Positions 24,901 to 32,561 of a DNA stretch of 42,025 bases are shown piece after piece. The notes beneath the pieces are model-generated. The model had not been told where the DNA came from. It did not search any database and saw only the letters and a program-made list of their open reading frames with translations. Origin of the DNA: a virus; the IMG/VR virus record IMGVR_UViG_3300017527_000137, positions 1 to 42,025 of that record, one strand, 5' to 3'. The position numbers and the translations under genes were made by a program. Positions within the stretch are counted from its first letter, which is position 1; every line of letters starts with the position of its first letter.

Positions 24901-25013
24901 TGGCAGGCAGGCAGCAGGTGGTGGTCAGCATTGATGGTGAACCTGTGGCCAGGGCAGTGGTCAACCAGGTCAGGCGCAACACTGCCATGATTGATGCATT
25001 CAGGAGGGTTTAA
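21936..25013 (+). CDS. tape measure protein
   Basis: 1025 residues, the length ruler of the tail. The N-terminal part (IRADRKGLKKDLDKSERDVKRSAG, then a hydrophobic ATAFAATYVLAM and the TP901-type core MQDLLVPMGMMPDAAGKMSNAVVRLAADLGSF) is typical. The middle is Ala-rich and helical. A Gly/Ser/Tyr-rich low-complexity stretch (about 835-870) precedes a C-terminal domain with the common ending GGLAQAPSLAGEIGPEWVVP. At roughly 1.5 angstrom per residue it would specify a tail near 150 nm, a family rule of thumb. It directly follows the chaperone stop. Confidence 0.93.
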   Translation: MPSLGTGWIDIRADRKGLKKDLDKSERDVKRSAGIMQKELGRITFRHAGIAATAFAATYVLAMRSAISAASDLQETQGKFDVVFKGQQGKAEAWAQEMVDGFAMSEREAKQYLGAMQDLLVPMGMMPDAAGKMSNAVVRLAADLGSFNNVATGDVMADIQSAMVGNYETMKKYGVVLTANVVQQEALAMGLASTKAELTAADKAQAAFALITKGSTAAIGDQSRTMGSFANQSKQLSANLEMVRASLGDKLMPIVTEWVQDLNTWIKHNQATIDSVGDLARAVGTAAGAVLKLAGAGARFFNAWSDTFKGLGLWSAGTISLAQANSDASNQVAKFDEQQAKLNKTLKAGSAAQKDYANSTQESIEAVTGAAKAFRPLIDTTQEIAPITYEMVDDVDTALAQAENAYADLMSGVGTAADGIISSNREIAASAMAMASDTSSAMQSAASVGTRQATEIYGGGREREISNSERIHGGSSSGRGLTYPGAGAYYTAADAQHAAIWAQNLAEAAEPVVEVVEEQAEVVQQVNTAFTDMLPSAQSLDMNLDSAALAIGDEVSARNDLVTTIDNEAAARQASLDAAYGSFQSYMQSRTRRDWGMADYVDAFSDAMAEAQGSEIDRQIELAEEMVDLLQGIDSAEQEFLDSQRQLADSLGMTSGSITDWLAGVMGSAAPAMSTDYYEQRYAELYAQALENTGAETVSAFLSHARDYLTYMQAASGDYQTAFSGVVGDVGAIGTVVELMELLQAGGYGSNEGELRQLINAFEEMGITAQELATAIEETGYEGVFLTDALASTSPAFQAIKQNTDYYVQAAANAAKQIEEFFVDLYNEVAGNVGSGAGGSGGSYFGGGSYYSGGGGGVVSPPQTHTVTQQYEYSHAIGSPTLGYSLAYIMYDPSIGAYNATMGRVVQMSPGLMPTPENVEGYRPPARTFIVTGGYAEGGLAQAPSLAGEIGPEWVVPTYEPQKSRFLSDIGMDPGAIGEQIAARLAPLLAGRQQVVVSIDGEPVARAVVNQVRRNTAMIDAFRRV

Positions 25014-25430
25014 ATGGCTGCTGCTGAGGTCTACGACTATGTGAGTGCTGAGGCTGCTGACTATAACCAGACCTTTTCTGTGAGTCCTCAGAGGGTGCTG
25101 ACAGAGCAGGGTGGGTTCTACCAGGCAAAGCACCCTGCTGATGATACCAGTGAGAAGGTGGTCACCTTCTCCACCAGCCCCATCTTCTTTTTCCTGCTGC
25201 AGTGGGATGTCCTCAGTGCTGCTGATGCTGGCACTATTTTTGACTGGTACTTTGACACTGCCAAGTCAAAGGGGATGGCAAAGTCTTTCAAATTCACCCA
25301 CCCCACAGACGGTCACACCTATGTGGTGAAGTTTGACACTGATCTCAACCGGATCATCACTGCTGGGGTGACCCTGTACTCCATCAAGCAGATGAGGCTC
25401 AAGGTGGTAGGCAGGATCAATGATGCATAG
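25014..25430 (+). CDS. distal/minor tail protein
   Basis: 138 residues immediately after the tape measure (TAAATGG junction). The sequence PIFFFLLQWDVLSAADAGTIFDWYFDTAKSKGMAKSFKFTHP followed by a strand-rich end (YSIKQMRLKVVGR) resembles gpM/DUF2460-like minor tail proteins that start the tail tip. Its exact family is uncertain; the role is assigned mainly from position and general pattern. Confidence 0.72.
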   Translation: MAAAEVYDYVSAEAADYNQTFSVSPQRVLTEQGGFYQAKHPADDTSEKVVTFSTSPIFFFLLQWDVLSAADAGTIFDWYFDTAKSKGMAKSFKFTHPTDGHTYVVKFDTDLNRIITAGVTLYSIKQMRLKVVGRINDA

Positions 25431-25441
25431 GAGGCTGCTCA

Positions 25442-28400
25442 ATGCTCACCCATGATGCCACCCAGCAGAGCCTGGTGGCCTGCACCTATCCCACCATCAG
25501 CTGGCTTTTCAAGGTAGACAAAACAGGAGGCGGCACAGACTACTGGTCAACCAAGGCCATCACCTTTGATGCCCAGGCATACACTGCCCACATTATTGCT
25601 GACAGCCTTGGTGGGGTCACCCTGGCCAGGTCCAAAAGTGAAAACCACATCCTGGCCCCCAGCACTCTCACCTTTGATGTGGATGACAAAGACAATGCCC
25701 TGACTCCTGGTGACTATGACAATGCCATCATTCTGGCAAGCCTGGTGATCAGTGATGAGACTGACACTGAGATCTGTGCCCAGTGGAGGTTTCGGGTGGT
25801 GGCCACTACCCTGTCCATCTATCAGCAAATCAGGTTTGAATGTGAGGACATCCTCAGCAGCTACCTCAGGACAGAGTACCCAAAGACCAGGCTGGTGGAT
25901 GAGATCTTTCCCCTGGACAAGCCCAGTGGCAGCATCTGCTGTGTCCCTGAGCCCTTTGGCACCTGCTATGTGCCCTTGAGGAGTGTGTATGTGGGTGCAG
26001 CTTTCAGCTTGGCTGACAACGGGATCTCAGTGGTGGCCAGTGCCAGTGGTGCAAACTGCAAATACAGTGGGGGGGCTGGAGACTTCACCGGCCTGGTTGT
26101 GGGCAGGAATGCCACAGTGGCAGGCTTCACTGAGGCAGCAAATAATGGCACTTTCAGGGTGCTGGCTGTGGCAGCTGATGGCAGTGACTTTGAGATTGCC
26201 TACAATTCTGGCCTGGTCACAGAGGCTGCAGGTGATGCGATCACCTGCAAACAGGGTAAGAGGTACTTCCTGCTTGGCAGTCCTGATGGAGGGATCACCT
26301 ACACTGTCAGTGAGATCAGGAGCCCCAGGGAGTTTGGCCCAAAAAGCACCTATGCCAGTGGCAGCTACACTTTCACACAGGTCACCAAGGCAGATGGTGC
26401 TGCTGCTGACTGGAGGATGGTTGAGGCCATCATAGCAGACCTGGACAGGGACGGCACTGCTGATGCCCCAGGCCTGTGGATCTCAGGTGACAGGGTGCTT
26501 GACCCTCCTGTAAAATTTTCCAGATCCGACACTGCCAGCACTACAAACCCAGCTGATGTTATTGAGGCTTTCCTGCTGGATCTGGGCATCCATGCTGACT
26601 ACATTGACACAGGTGGGGGCAGCAGCTTTGCAGCTGCAGAGACTGTCTATGACGGCTGGAGCCTGACTTTCAATGGGGCTTTCTGGTATAAGCAAAAAGC
26701 AGAGGAGGCCCTGGCCATCCTGCTCATCCTGTGCCACAGCCAGCTGGTGATCACAGATAAAATAGAGCTGCATGTCCTGAGCAAGACCAGCCAGAAAACA
26801 GCAGACCAGGATGACATCCTCAAGGGCAGCTTTGCCTATCAGCTGGCTCAGAATGCCAATGACTATGACGGTGGGTACATAGAGTGCCAGCAGAGTGGTG
26901 AGGCCCAGGATGCCTTTTCAAAGCTCCTGGTGGCAGCAGATGCCAGCTGTGGCAACCCTTCCAGTGAGACTGTGAGGAACCCCTTTGTCTCTGACACTCA
27001 GGATGCCCAGAGGGCAGGTGAGCTGCACTTCCAGAAAAAGCTGATGAAGCAGGCCAGGGTCAGCTTTAAAAACGGGGGTGGGATGCTGGCTATTCAGCCT
27101 GGGGATGTGATCACCATCAACCATACTGACTATGGTGGCAACTATGTGGTGCTGGTGGATGAGATGACCATCCACTATGACCTGAGCATCACCTTCAAGT
27201 GTGACAAGTACTCTGTCAGCCTGGATGACTGGGGTGACCTGGCCCCCAGTGCAGTCACCTTTGTCACTGATGACACTGGAGAGACCATTGCCTGGCAACC
27301 AGACATGGTGGGGCCACTAACGGGGGAGGGGATTCTAATGCCAAACCACCAAACAAACGCAGGGGGGCAGCTAGTGGTGGGGCCTCAGACAGCCATTGGC
27401 CAATACACAGACATACAGGAGGCAGTCAATGCTGTGGCCCTGACTGGGGCCTCAAGCATATTTATCAAAAATGGGACATACACCCTCACTGATGCCATCT
27501 ACCTGCCAAATGAAAACATTGAAGTCATTGGAGAGAGCAGGGCAGGGGTGATCATATCCACTGCAAATGACAAGTCAGCTTTCAACATCACAGACAGGAC
27601 AAAGACTTTCAGGCTTTACAACTTCACCATCACCCACAACTGCACCATAGGAGCTGCTGACAAGGGCATCTATGTCTATGGCACTGCAAAGGCAAACAAC
27701 ACAGCCAACATCACCCTGGAGGACATCACTATCAACCTGGCTGGTGCGGGGGGCAATGCCACATATCCCGTATATTGTTTTACTGGCCAGGATGCCAACA
27801 TCATTATAAAAGGGCTGAGGTGTGTGGGGGGATATTATCAGGGCATTACAGTGTCCATATATGATGACTCTGTGTGTGTTGTCAGAGAGTGCTACTGCAG
27901 CGGCATGATTACAAACCCTGGGATCATGGTTTCTGGTGTGGGTGGCGCTGTTATTGATAAAAACAACATCGAGGACTGCAAACACTATGGCATCATTGCC
28001 CAGGTTGCTACCCATGACAGTTACACCTTGACCATCAGAGACAATGTGATCAAGGCTGAGGACAGCCTGGCATATCCCAGCCTGGAGTACTTCTATGGAA
28101 TTGTCGCTACCAAATGCAGTATCTCTCTCAGTGGCAATAAGATATTGATAAACAGGGCTGCAAGCTCTGGCACCTATGACCCTGTAGGCATAAAAGTGAT
28201 CGACCTGGAGGGTGGGCATATCAGGGGCAACTCCATCCTCATAGATGTGGATGAGGCTGGCACTGCTGCAATCCTGACCAGGGGCATCTGGACCAAGGAC
28301 AGCCATGCTGTGGTCATTGGTGAGAATAATATAGAGGTAGACAACGTGGACACAACCAGGAACCACTATGGGATCTATTTGGAGAATGGTGATGACCATG

Positions 28401-28570
28401 TAATCCAGGGCAACCATATTGACTTGAAAAACAATGATGCCAAGGACATTGGCATTGCCATGGATGGTAACTCAGATAACAATTATGGAGATGGAAACAT
28501 CACCAAGGCTGTGGGCACCTCCATCTCTGATGCAGGTGCTGGAAACAATGTGACAGCCCAGGACATTTAA
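25442..28570 (+). CDS. tail tip protein with C-terminal beta-helix (probable receptor-binding protein)
   Basis: 1042 residues. The N-terminal part of about 630 residues fits tail-hub/tip proteins (TLTFDVDDKDNALTPGDYD, DILSSYLRTEYPKTRL, WYKQKAEEALAILLILCHSQLVI, QARVSFKNGG...IQPGDVITINH) and holds an FCCH-like module near 183-275. Residues about 655-1035 are a right-handed beta-helix (AIGQYTDIQEAVNAV, IFIKNGTYTLTDAIYLPNENIEVIGES, then repeated rungs such as VIQGNHIDLKNNDA), as in pectate-lyase-like spikes. It probably recognises, and may degrade, a surface polysaccharide. AGGAGG precedes the ATG. Confidence 0.85.
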   Translation: MLTHDATQQSLVACTYPTISWLFKVDKTGGGTDYWSTKAITFDAQAYTAHIIADSLGGVTLARSKSENHILAPSTLTFDVDDKDNALTPGDYDNAIILASLVISDETDTEICAQWRFRVVATTLSIYQQIRFECEDILSSYLRTEYPKTRLVDEIFPLDKPSGSICCVPEPFGTCYVPLRSVYVGAAFSLADNGISVVASASGANCKYSGGAGDFTGLVVGRNATVAGFTEAANNGTFRVLAVAADGSDFEIAYNSGLVTEAAGDAITCKQGKRYFLLGSPDGGITYTVSEIRSPREFGPKSTYASGSYTFTQVTKADGAAADWRMVEAIIADLDRDGTADAPGLWISGDRVLDPPVKFSRSDTASTTNPADVIEAFLLDLGIHADYIDTGGGSSFAAAETVYDGWSLTFNGAFWYKQKAEEALAILLILCHSQLVITDKIELHVLSKTSQKTADQDDILKGSFAYQLAQNANDYDGGYIECQQSGEAQDAFSKLLVAADASCGNPSSETVRNPFVSDTQDAQRAGELHFQKKLMKQARVSFKNGGGMLAIQPGDVITINHTDYGGNYVVLVDEMTIHYDLSITFKCDKYSVSLDDWGDLAPSAVTFVTDDTGETIAWQPDMVGPLTGEGILMPNHQTNAGGQLVVGPQTAIGQYTDIQEAVNAVALTGASSIFIKNGTYTLTDAIYLPNENIEVIGESRAGVIISTANDKSAFNITDRTKTFRLYNFTITHNCTIGAADKGIYVYGTAKANNTANITLEDITINLAGAGGNATYPVYCFTGQDANIIIKGLRCVGGYYQGITVSIYDDSVCVVRECYCSGMITNPGIMVSGVGGAVIDKNNIEDCKHYGIIAQVATHDSYTLTIRDNVIKAEDSLAYPSLEYFYGIVATKCSISLSGNKILINRAASSGTYDPVGIKVIDLEGGHIRGNSILIDVDEAGTAAILTRGIWTKDSHAVVIGENNIEVDNVDTTRNHYGIYLENGDDHVIQGNHIDLKNNDAKDIGIAMDGNSDNNYGDGNITKAVGTSISDAGAGNNVTAQDI

Positions 28571-28739
28571 GCCCTCACTATAGCCTGGCCAGCCCCCTAC
28601 AATGATAGGATCACCCCCTCATTCTGGCCTGGTTTGTAAAAGTTTTGTAAAAGGCCCCCACCTATTAAATAAAGCCCTTTACTTTTTGTGAAGTTTCCTG
28701 TAAACTGACCCCAAAAAACGGAGTGAGGGGGTCAGGGGC
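28571..28739. promoter_or_regulatory. late/early boundary region with repeats, hairpin and promoter candidate
   Basis: This AT-richer gap carries a direct repeat, GTTTGTAAAA (28632-28641) then GTTTTGTAAAA (28642-28652). A possible promoter has -35 TTTACT (28678-28683) and -10 TAAACT (28701-28706), 17 bases apart and each 4/6 to consensus. An 8-bp hairpin follows (CTGACCCC 28705-28712 with GGGGTCAG 28728-28735) just before the regulator's TTG. It plausibly starts the early transcript and may bind the Cro-like protein encoded next. All assignments here are inferred. Confidence 0.4.
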
Positions 28740-29147
28740 TTGAAATCACAGAGAAACATTGCGGCAACCATAGGCATCACAGAGACCATGCTCTCCATGG
28801 TCCTGGGGGGCCACAGGAACCTGACCTACCCAAAGGCTTTGAGGCTTGCAGCCCATCTGGACTGTGAGCCTTTTGTATTTTTGAAGGGTGGAGGGACGGC
28901 TGCTGAGAGGCAGGCTGCTCTCCAGGCATCCCATGAGATGGATGCAAAGCGAGAGGCTGGACAAGCCCAGGCCAGGCCCCAGCCCAAATCAATGGCCAGG
29001 GAAAAGGAGCAGCACCATGGCAACAATTCCAAAGTGGCAGAAGGGACTGACAAAGGCAGAGAGGAAGCACATCCAGGAGGTGGCAGGCCCCACCCTGAGG
29101 GTGTTCAAGGGGAACCTCAGCCAGCACAGAAAGATGAGAGCAGCTAA
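28740..29147 (+). CDS. Cro/CI-like helix-turn-helix regulator, TTG start
   Basis: 135 residues read from a TTG at 28740; no in-frame ATG precedes the HTH. Residues 4-50 (QRNIAATIGITETMLSMVLGGHRNLTYPKALRLAAHL, then PFVFLKGG) are a compact Cro-like DNA-binding domain. The rest is hydrophilic low-complexity sequence, and its last 43 residues are read from DNA that also encodes the start of the next gene in another frame, so this tail may have little function. It is the first early gene and probably controls the region just upstream. Confidence 0.7.
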   Translation: MKSQRNIAATIGITETMLSMVLGGHRNLTYPKALRLAAHLDCEPFVFLKGGGTAAERQAALQASHEMDAKREAGQAQARPQPKSMAREKEQHHGNNSKVAEGTDKGREEAHPGGGRPHPEGVQGEPQPAQKDESS

Positions 29148-30750
29148 CCTGGTGAAATATGGGGATGACGCAACCCTTGCAGAGCCCTGCTGGGAGTGCA
29201 GGGCCATTGCCAGAAAGCTGCTGGAGAGGGGGGTGCTGACCGACACTGAGGCTGCACTCATAGAGGAGCCTGCCCCTGCAGGCTGGTTTTGCTCTGAGGC
29301 CCCCGAAAAGCCCAGCCCCTCATCCTTTTGCAAAAAGGATGTGCAGGTGGCCATGGCTGGCAATCGGCTGGCAGTCTTTGTCAACGGCAATTTTGACAGG
29401 GCCTACAAGGTCAAGAAAACAGAGGGCATGATCACTGAGGAGTGGAGAGAGGGCATCTGCTGCAGCCTGGAGTTTGCAGGCCTGATCCCAAACAAGCAGA
29501 GCCTGGCCAGCTTTCCCTGGCTGCATGACTACTTTGTCAAGCCCTGGCACAGGGAGTATGGCAAGGGGTGCCAGGGTGGCTGGTACTGCACTGAGGCCCC
29601 CCTTGAGGATGAAAGGCCCCAGGCTTGCCCCTGGTGTGGCAAGTACCACTCCCAGCATGAAACCTGTGCTGACCAGGCCCCCGTAGACACAGGCCCAGGA
29701 GGCACCTCCTATGAGAGCCTGGTGGAAGCAGTGGCAAAGGCCATCAACTTCTACCAGGCCAGTGTCAGGGGCAGTGAGCTGGCCCTTAGTGTGGACACTT
29801 TCACCCAAAAGGCCAGGGTCTATCTGGGGCTGGGCAGCTGCCACCACTCTGTACTGGTGGAGGGCATTTACAGTGTGTTCAATGAGGGTGCCACCAAGGG
29901 GGCCAGGGTGGCGCATGATGTCAATGGGTGTACCTACATTGCTATTGAGCTGCCCCAGCTGCCTGAGGGTTTTGTCTATACTCCTGGCTGCTGTGATGGC
30001 TGTGAGCAGGGCCAGGACTGTGGTGGTGACAACCATGGGTGCAGGGACTATCAAAACTGGCTGAGGTGGACTGAGACCTGCCCTGATGGCTATGCTGACA
30101 GCTTCTGGCAGCAGGTCAAGGAGTGGAGAGAGGACAAGCCCCCCTGGGCACCTCCTGAGGACCACCCCTGCAAGGACTGCATTGAGGCTGGGCCTGACTG
30201 TGAGAAGATCTGCAACAAGTTTCTGGACTGGAAAGCTGAGAAAAAGCAGAGAGCCCATGAGGCTCTGGTGGCTGACACCCTGGCTGAGAAGCTCCAGGCC
30301 CTCAGAGAGCATTGTGCTGGCCAGCTGGATGATGCCAGCCAGGCCTTGAGGAGTGCCTCCTACAGAGACCTGGAGAACAGCCAGGAGCTGGCCCAGGTAA
30401 ACCTCAAGATTGTCAAGCATGAAGCTGCACTCATTGCCCTCAAAAAGGAGAGGGCTTCTCTGAGGATCAGGGAGCAGAGAATCAACAGGTCACTGTCTTA
30501 TCAAAGGAGCAGGGTGGAGACCCTGGAACTTTTGGGCAAGGTAGACACTGAGGACAGGGGTGGCAGGGAGATCCTCTTTGAGAGGCCGGTCAACCTGAGC
30601 CATAAAGACCATCACCTCTCCTGGGTGCTGGCCAGGTACAATGGCCAGTATGTCACCTGGATGCACAACAGTGATGATGGTGGCTTCTACCATGGGCACT
30701 ACTTTGCTGGCCTGGAGGATGCTGAGGATGACTTCAAAAACAGAGGATAG
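29017..30750 (+). CDS. 577-residue Cys-rich protein of unknown function
   Basis: Start chosen at the ATG at 29017 (AAAAGGAG upstream). Several candidate zinc sites are spread along it: CWEC near residue 58, CPWC...HETC near 205, CCDGCEQGQDC near 325, and CKDC...DCEKIC near 385. A helical, likely coiled-coil segment follows (about residues 400-500), and the C-terminal 60 residues form a compact domain (LSWVLARYNGQYVTWMHNSDDGGFYHGHYF). I recognise no family. It overlaps the upstream regulator by 131 bases in another frame. The lack of CG dinucleotides shows long residence in this phage lineage. Confidence 0.8.
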   Translation: MATIPKWQKGLTKAERKHIQEVAGPTLRVFKGNLSQHRKMRAANLVKYGDDATLAEPCWECRAIARKLLERGVLTDTEAALIEEPAPAGWFCSEAPEKPSPSSFCKKDVQVAMAGNRLAVFVNGNFDRAYKVKKTEGMITEEWREGICCSLEFAGLIPNKQSLASFPWLHDYFVKPWHREYGKGCQGGWYCTEAPLEDERPQACPWCGKYHSQHETCADQAPVDTGPGGTSYESLVEAVAKAINFYQASVRGSELALSVDTFTQKARVYLGLGSCHHSVLVEGIYSVFNEGATKGARVAHDVNGCTYIAIELPQLPEGFVYTPGCCDGCEQGQDCGGDNHGCRDYQNWLRWTETCPDGYADSFWQQVKEWREDKPPWAPPEDHPCKDCIEAGPDCEKICNKFLDWKAEKKQRAHEALVADTLAEKLQALREHCAGQLDDASQALRSASYRDLENSQELAQVNLKIVKHEAALIALKKERASLRIREQRINRSLSYQRSRVETLELLGKVDTEDRGGREILFERPVNLSHKDHHLSWVLARYNGQYVTWMHNSDDGGFYHGHYFAGLEDAEDDFKNRG

Positions 30751-30940
30751 AGTCCTCATGGCCAGGGCAGATGCAGAGCAGAAAGCCTGGGATGCCCTGG
30801 CCAGGTACAAATTCTATATGGCTGGATACTGGATGGCAGCATGGGTGAAGTGCAACCAGCTGCTGGACAAGGGGAGCAGGGCAGCAAACCCATTTCGTGA
30901 CTTGGTGCAGCTGGCCAGGCAAAGGAGGCAGGGAAAATGA
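30728..30940 (+). CDS. small helical protein
   Basis: About 70 residues from the ATG at 30728 (GGAGG 8 bases upstream); the ATG at 30758, giving 60 residues, is an alternative. The protein is mostly helical and basic (AEQKAWDALARYKFYMAGYWMAAWVKCNQLLDKGSRAANPFRDLVQLARQRR), with a moderately hydrophobic middle. Its stop overlaps the next ATG. No family recognised. Confidence 0.6.
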   Translation: MTSKTEDRVLMARADAEQKAWDALARYKFYMAGYWMAAWVKCNQLLDKGSRAANPFRDLVQLARQRRQGK

Positions 30941-31371
30941 AAAAGCAGATTGCAGTGGCAGAGTACACCCCAGTGATCAGGGGCATCATGCCCATTGAAA
31001 ATGCACTGGCCCTGAGAGTGACCACTATCAGCAAGAAGATTGCAGAGCAGATGCCCGATGGCATCTGGCCCTCTGATGATGGGGCATTCTTTAAAAACTT
31101 CACTTTCATTGGCCACACCCCTGCCCTGGATAAATACATCTTCAAGGCTGAAGTGTCTGGGGAGTTCAGGAAGGTGGGCCATCTTGATATGGTGGAGTGG
31201 CTCATTCTGGAAAAGGCTGAGGTGGCCGGGATGCTGTGGGTGGGCAAGGCCAATTACACCCCTGTGGATCACATGGCCCTCATGGCCCCAGCAGAGCAGG
31301 CCAGGCTCAGGGATGAGGCCCAGGATGAGCTGCACAAACTCAAGGCCAGAAACCAGCTGTTTCTCAAATAG
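30937..31371 (+). CDS. hypothetical protein carrying the 41-bp repeat
   Basis: 144 residues, alpha/beta, starting in an ATGA overlap. Residues about 97-109 (AGMLWVGKANYTP) are encoded by a 41-bp stretch identical to one inside the gene at 35414-36091. There it is part of a conserved domain, whereas here it is followed by an unrelated helical tail (APAEQARLRDEAQDELHKLKARNQ). Function unknown. Confidence 0.72.
   Translation: MKKQIAVAEYTPVIRGIMPIENALALRVTTISKKIAEQMPDGIWPSDDGAFFKNFTFIGHTPALDKYIFKAEVSGEFRKVGHLDMVEWLILEKAEVAGMLWVGKANYTPVDHMALMAPAEQARLRDEAQDELHKLKARNQLFLK
31224..31264 (+). repeat. 41-bp exact repeat, copy 1
   Basis: Identical to 35728-35768, in the same orientation and reading frame relation (encoding GMLWVGKANYTP in both proteins). 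It begins GGCCGGGATG and ends TTACACCCCTG. Flanking sequence differs immediately on both sides. Confidence 0.95.
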
Positions 31372-31383
31372 GAGGGCAAACCC

Positions 31384-31578
31384 ATGGCAGGATGTGGGCA
31401 AAAAATGCTGGTGAGTGTGCCCAGCGGGTGGACCTATCGGGAGATCACTGTCAGCTGTGGCAGCACCAGCCCTGACGGCACCCCATGGCTCTGTGAGGAG
31501 TGTGAGCGAGTCCATGGGCACAGGGACTGGAGATATGAGGCTGAGATGGCTGGTGAGCAGTGGGATGATGACTATTAG
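31384..31578 (+). CDS. small zinc-finger-like protein
   Basis: 64 residues with AGGAGGGC upstream. Cys positions CG at residue 4, SCGS near 25 and CEEC near 37-40, with His near 44, could bind one zinc. The C-terminus is acidic (WDDDY). A rho-independent terminator follows directly, so it ends the first early operon segment. No family recognised. Confidence 0.65.
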   Translation: MAGCGQKMLVSVPSGWTYREITVSCGSTSPDGTPWLCEECERVHGHRDWRYEAEMAGEQWDDDY

Positions 31579-31585
31579 AGACCAG

Positions 31586-31611
31586 GGGGGCCACCAGGCC
31601 CCCTATTTTTT
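31586..31611 (+). terminator. rho-independent terminator
   Basis: GGGGGCC (31586-31592), loop ACCA, GGCCCCC (31597-31603), then TATTTTTT. Stem, short loop and T run are the classical form. It separates the regulator/Cys-rich operon from the ParB and recombination genes. Confidence 0.85.
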
Positions 31612-31632
31612 AACCCTGGAAAAGGAGGCGAT

Positions 31633-32466
31633 ATGGGCAAGCACATGCTGACAGGCATCAAGGGATGTGTGGGAGAAAGCAGGATCTTTCGGGTGGACCC
31701 CAGGATGATCAGGGTGGTTGCTGGGAGAAACCCCAGGAGCTATTTCGATGATGGGGGCATGGAGGATCTCAAGAAGTCCATCATAAAAAACGGGGTCAAG
31801 GTGCCCATCGTTATCAAGAAAAACAAGGACGGTCACCTTGAGCTGATCGACGGTGAGAGAAGGACCAGGGCCTGCATGGCTGCAATCAAGGAGGGGGCCG
31901 ACATCAAAAGTGTGCCTGCCATGGTGGAGAGGCCCACCATCACTGATGCTGAGATGCTGAGGGCCAGCCTGGTCTGCAATGATGGGATGCCCCTCTCTCC
32001 AGTGGATGAGGGCAGGGCATACAAGCGGCTGATGGACTGGGGCCATGGCCAGGCAGAGATAGGTGACATGGTGGGCCGGTCCAATGTCCACATTATCAAC
32101 AGGCTCAAGCTGGTGGACACTGCCCCTGTGGTGGAGGATGCAGTCAACAAAGGTCAGATCCCCATCTCCAAGGCAGTGGACATCGTGGACAAGTCCAATG
32201 GGGATACAGCAGAGCAGCAAAAACAGCTGGACCTGGCCCCCAAAAAAGGCAAGAGAGCCAAGAGGGTGCTGATCAAGTGGGCCGAAAAAAAGAATGAATA
32301 CCGTATCCAGTATGAGGAGAGGGAGGACAAAAAAGAGCAGCTCCTGGCCCTGGTGAATAATCCCAAAGGCCCCTGGAGAAAATTTGAGAAGCAGCTGTCC
32401 GACCTGGGCTATGACTATGGCAGCATCAAGCTCAGGGTGGAGCCCTACAAGGTGCAGGATGACTAG
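31633..32466 (+). CDS. ParB-like partition/CTPase-fold protein
   Basis: 277 residues with the ParB N-terminal domain: NPRSYFDDGGMEDLKKSIIKNGVKVPIVI and the CTP-binding GERRTRA (74-80). A helix-turn-helix follows (GQAEIGDMVGRSNVHIINRLKL, about 139-160), then a basic C-terminal part. ParB proteins clamp onto DNA beside parS sites. No ParA gene is visible in the window, so the role could be partition with a host ParA, gene control, or DNA organisation in infection. It has a strong AAAGGAGGCGAT site. Confidence 0.88.
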   Translation: MGKHMLTGIKGCVGESRIFRVDPRMIRVVAGRNPRSYFDDGGMEDLKKSIIKNGVKVPIVIKKNKDGHLELIDGERRTRACMAAIKEGADIKSVPAMVERPTITDAEMLRASLVCNDGMPLSPVDEGRAYKRLMDWGHGQAEIGDMVGRSNVHIINRLKLVDTAPVVEDAVNKGQIPISKAVDIVDKSNGDTAEQQKQLDLAPKKGKRAKRVLIKWAEKKNEYRIQYEEREDKKEQLLALVNNPKGPWRKFEKQLSDLGYDYGSIKLRVEPYKVQDD

Positions 32467-32560
32467 GCTCCTGGGCTGGCTGAAGGGGGCAGCAACTGTG
32501 GCGGCATGGTGTGCCATGGTTGCTGCCCTGCTGCTCACCATAGCCTCAGGGAGGTACTAA
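32459..32560 (+). CDS. 33-residue membrane micropeptide
   Basis: The ATG at 32459 overlaps the parB stop by 8 bases, and the stop at 32558-32560 lies just before the exonuclease GTG. The peptide has one membrane helix (AATVAAWCAMVAALLLTIAS), a basic/aromatic N-terminus (MTRLLGWLKG) and ends GRY. The GGGAGG inside its 3' end serves the next gene. Translation is plausible from the packing but unproved. Confidence 0.45.
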   Translation: MTRLLGWLKGAATVAAWCAMVAALLLTIASGRY

Positions 32561-32561
32561 G

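Noticed and set aside
28575-28584. CTCACTATAG resembling part of a T7-type promoter
   Set aside because: Only the 3' half matches and no phage RNA polymerase gene is present; probably chance.
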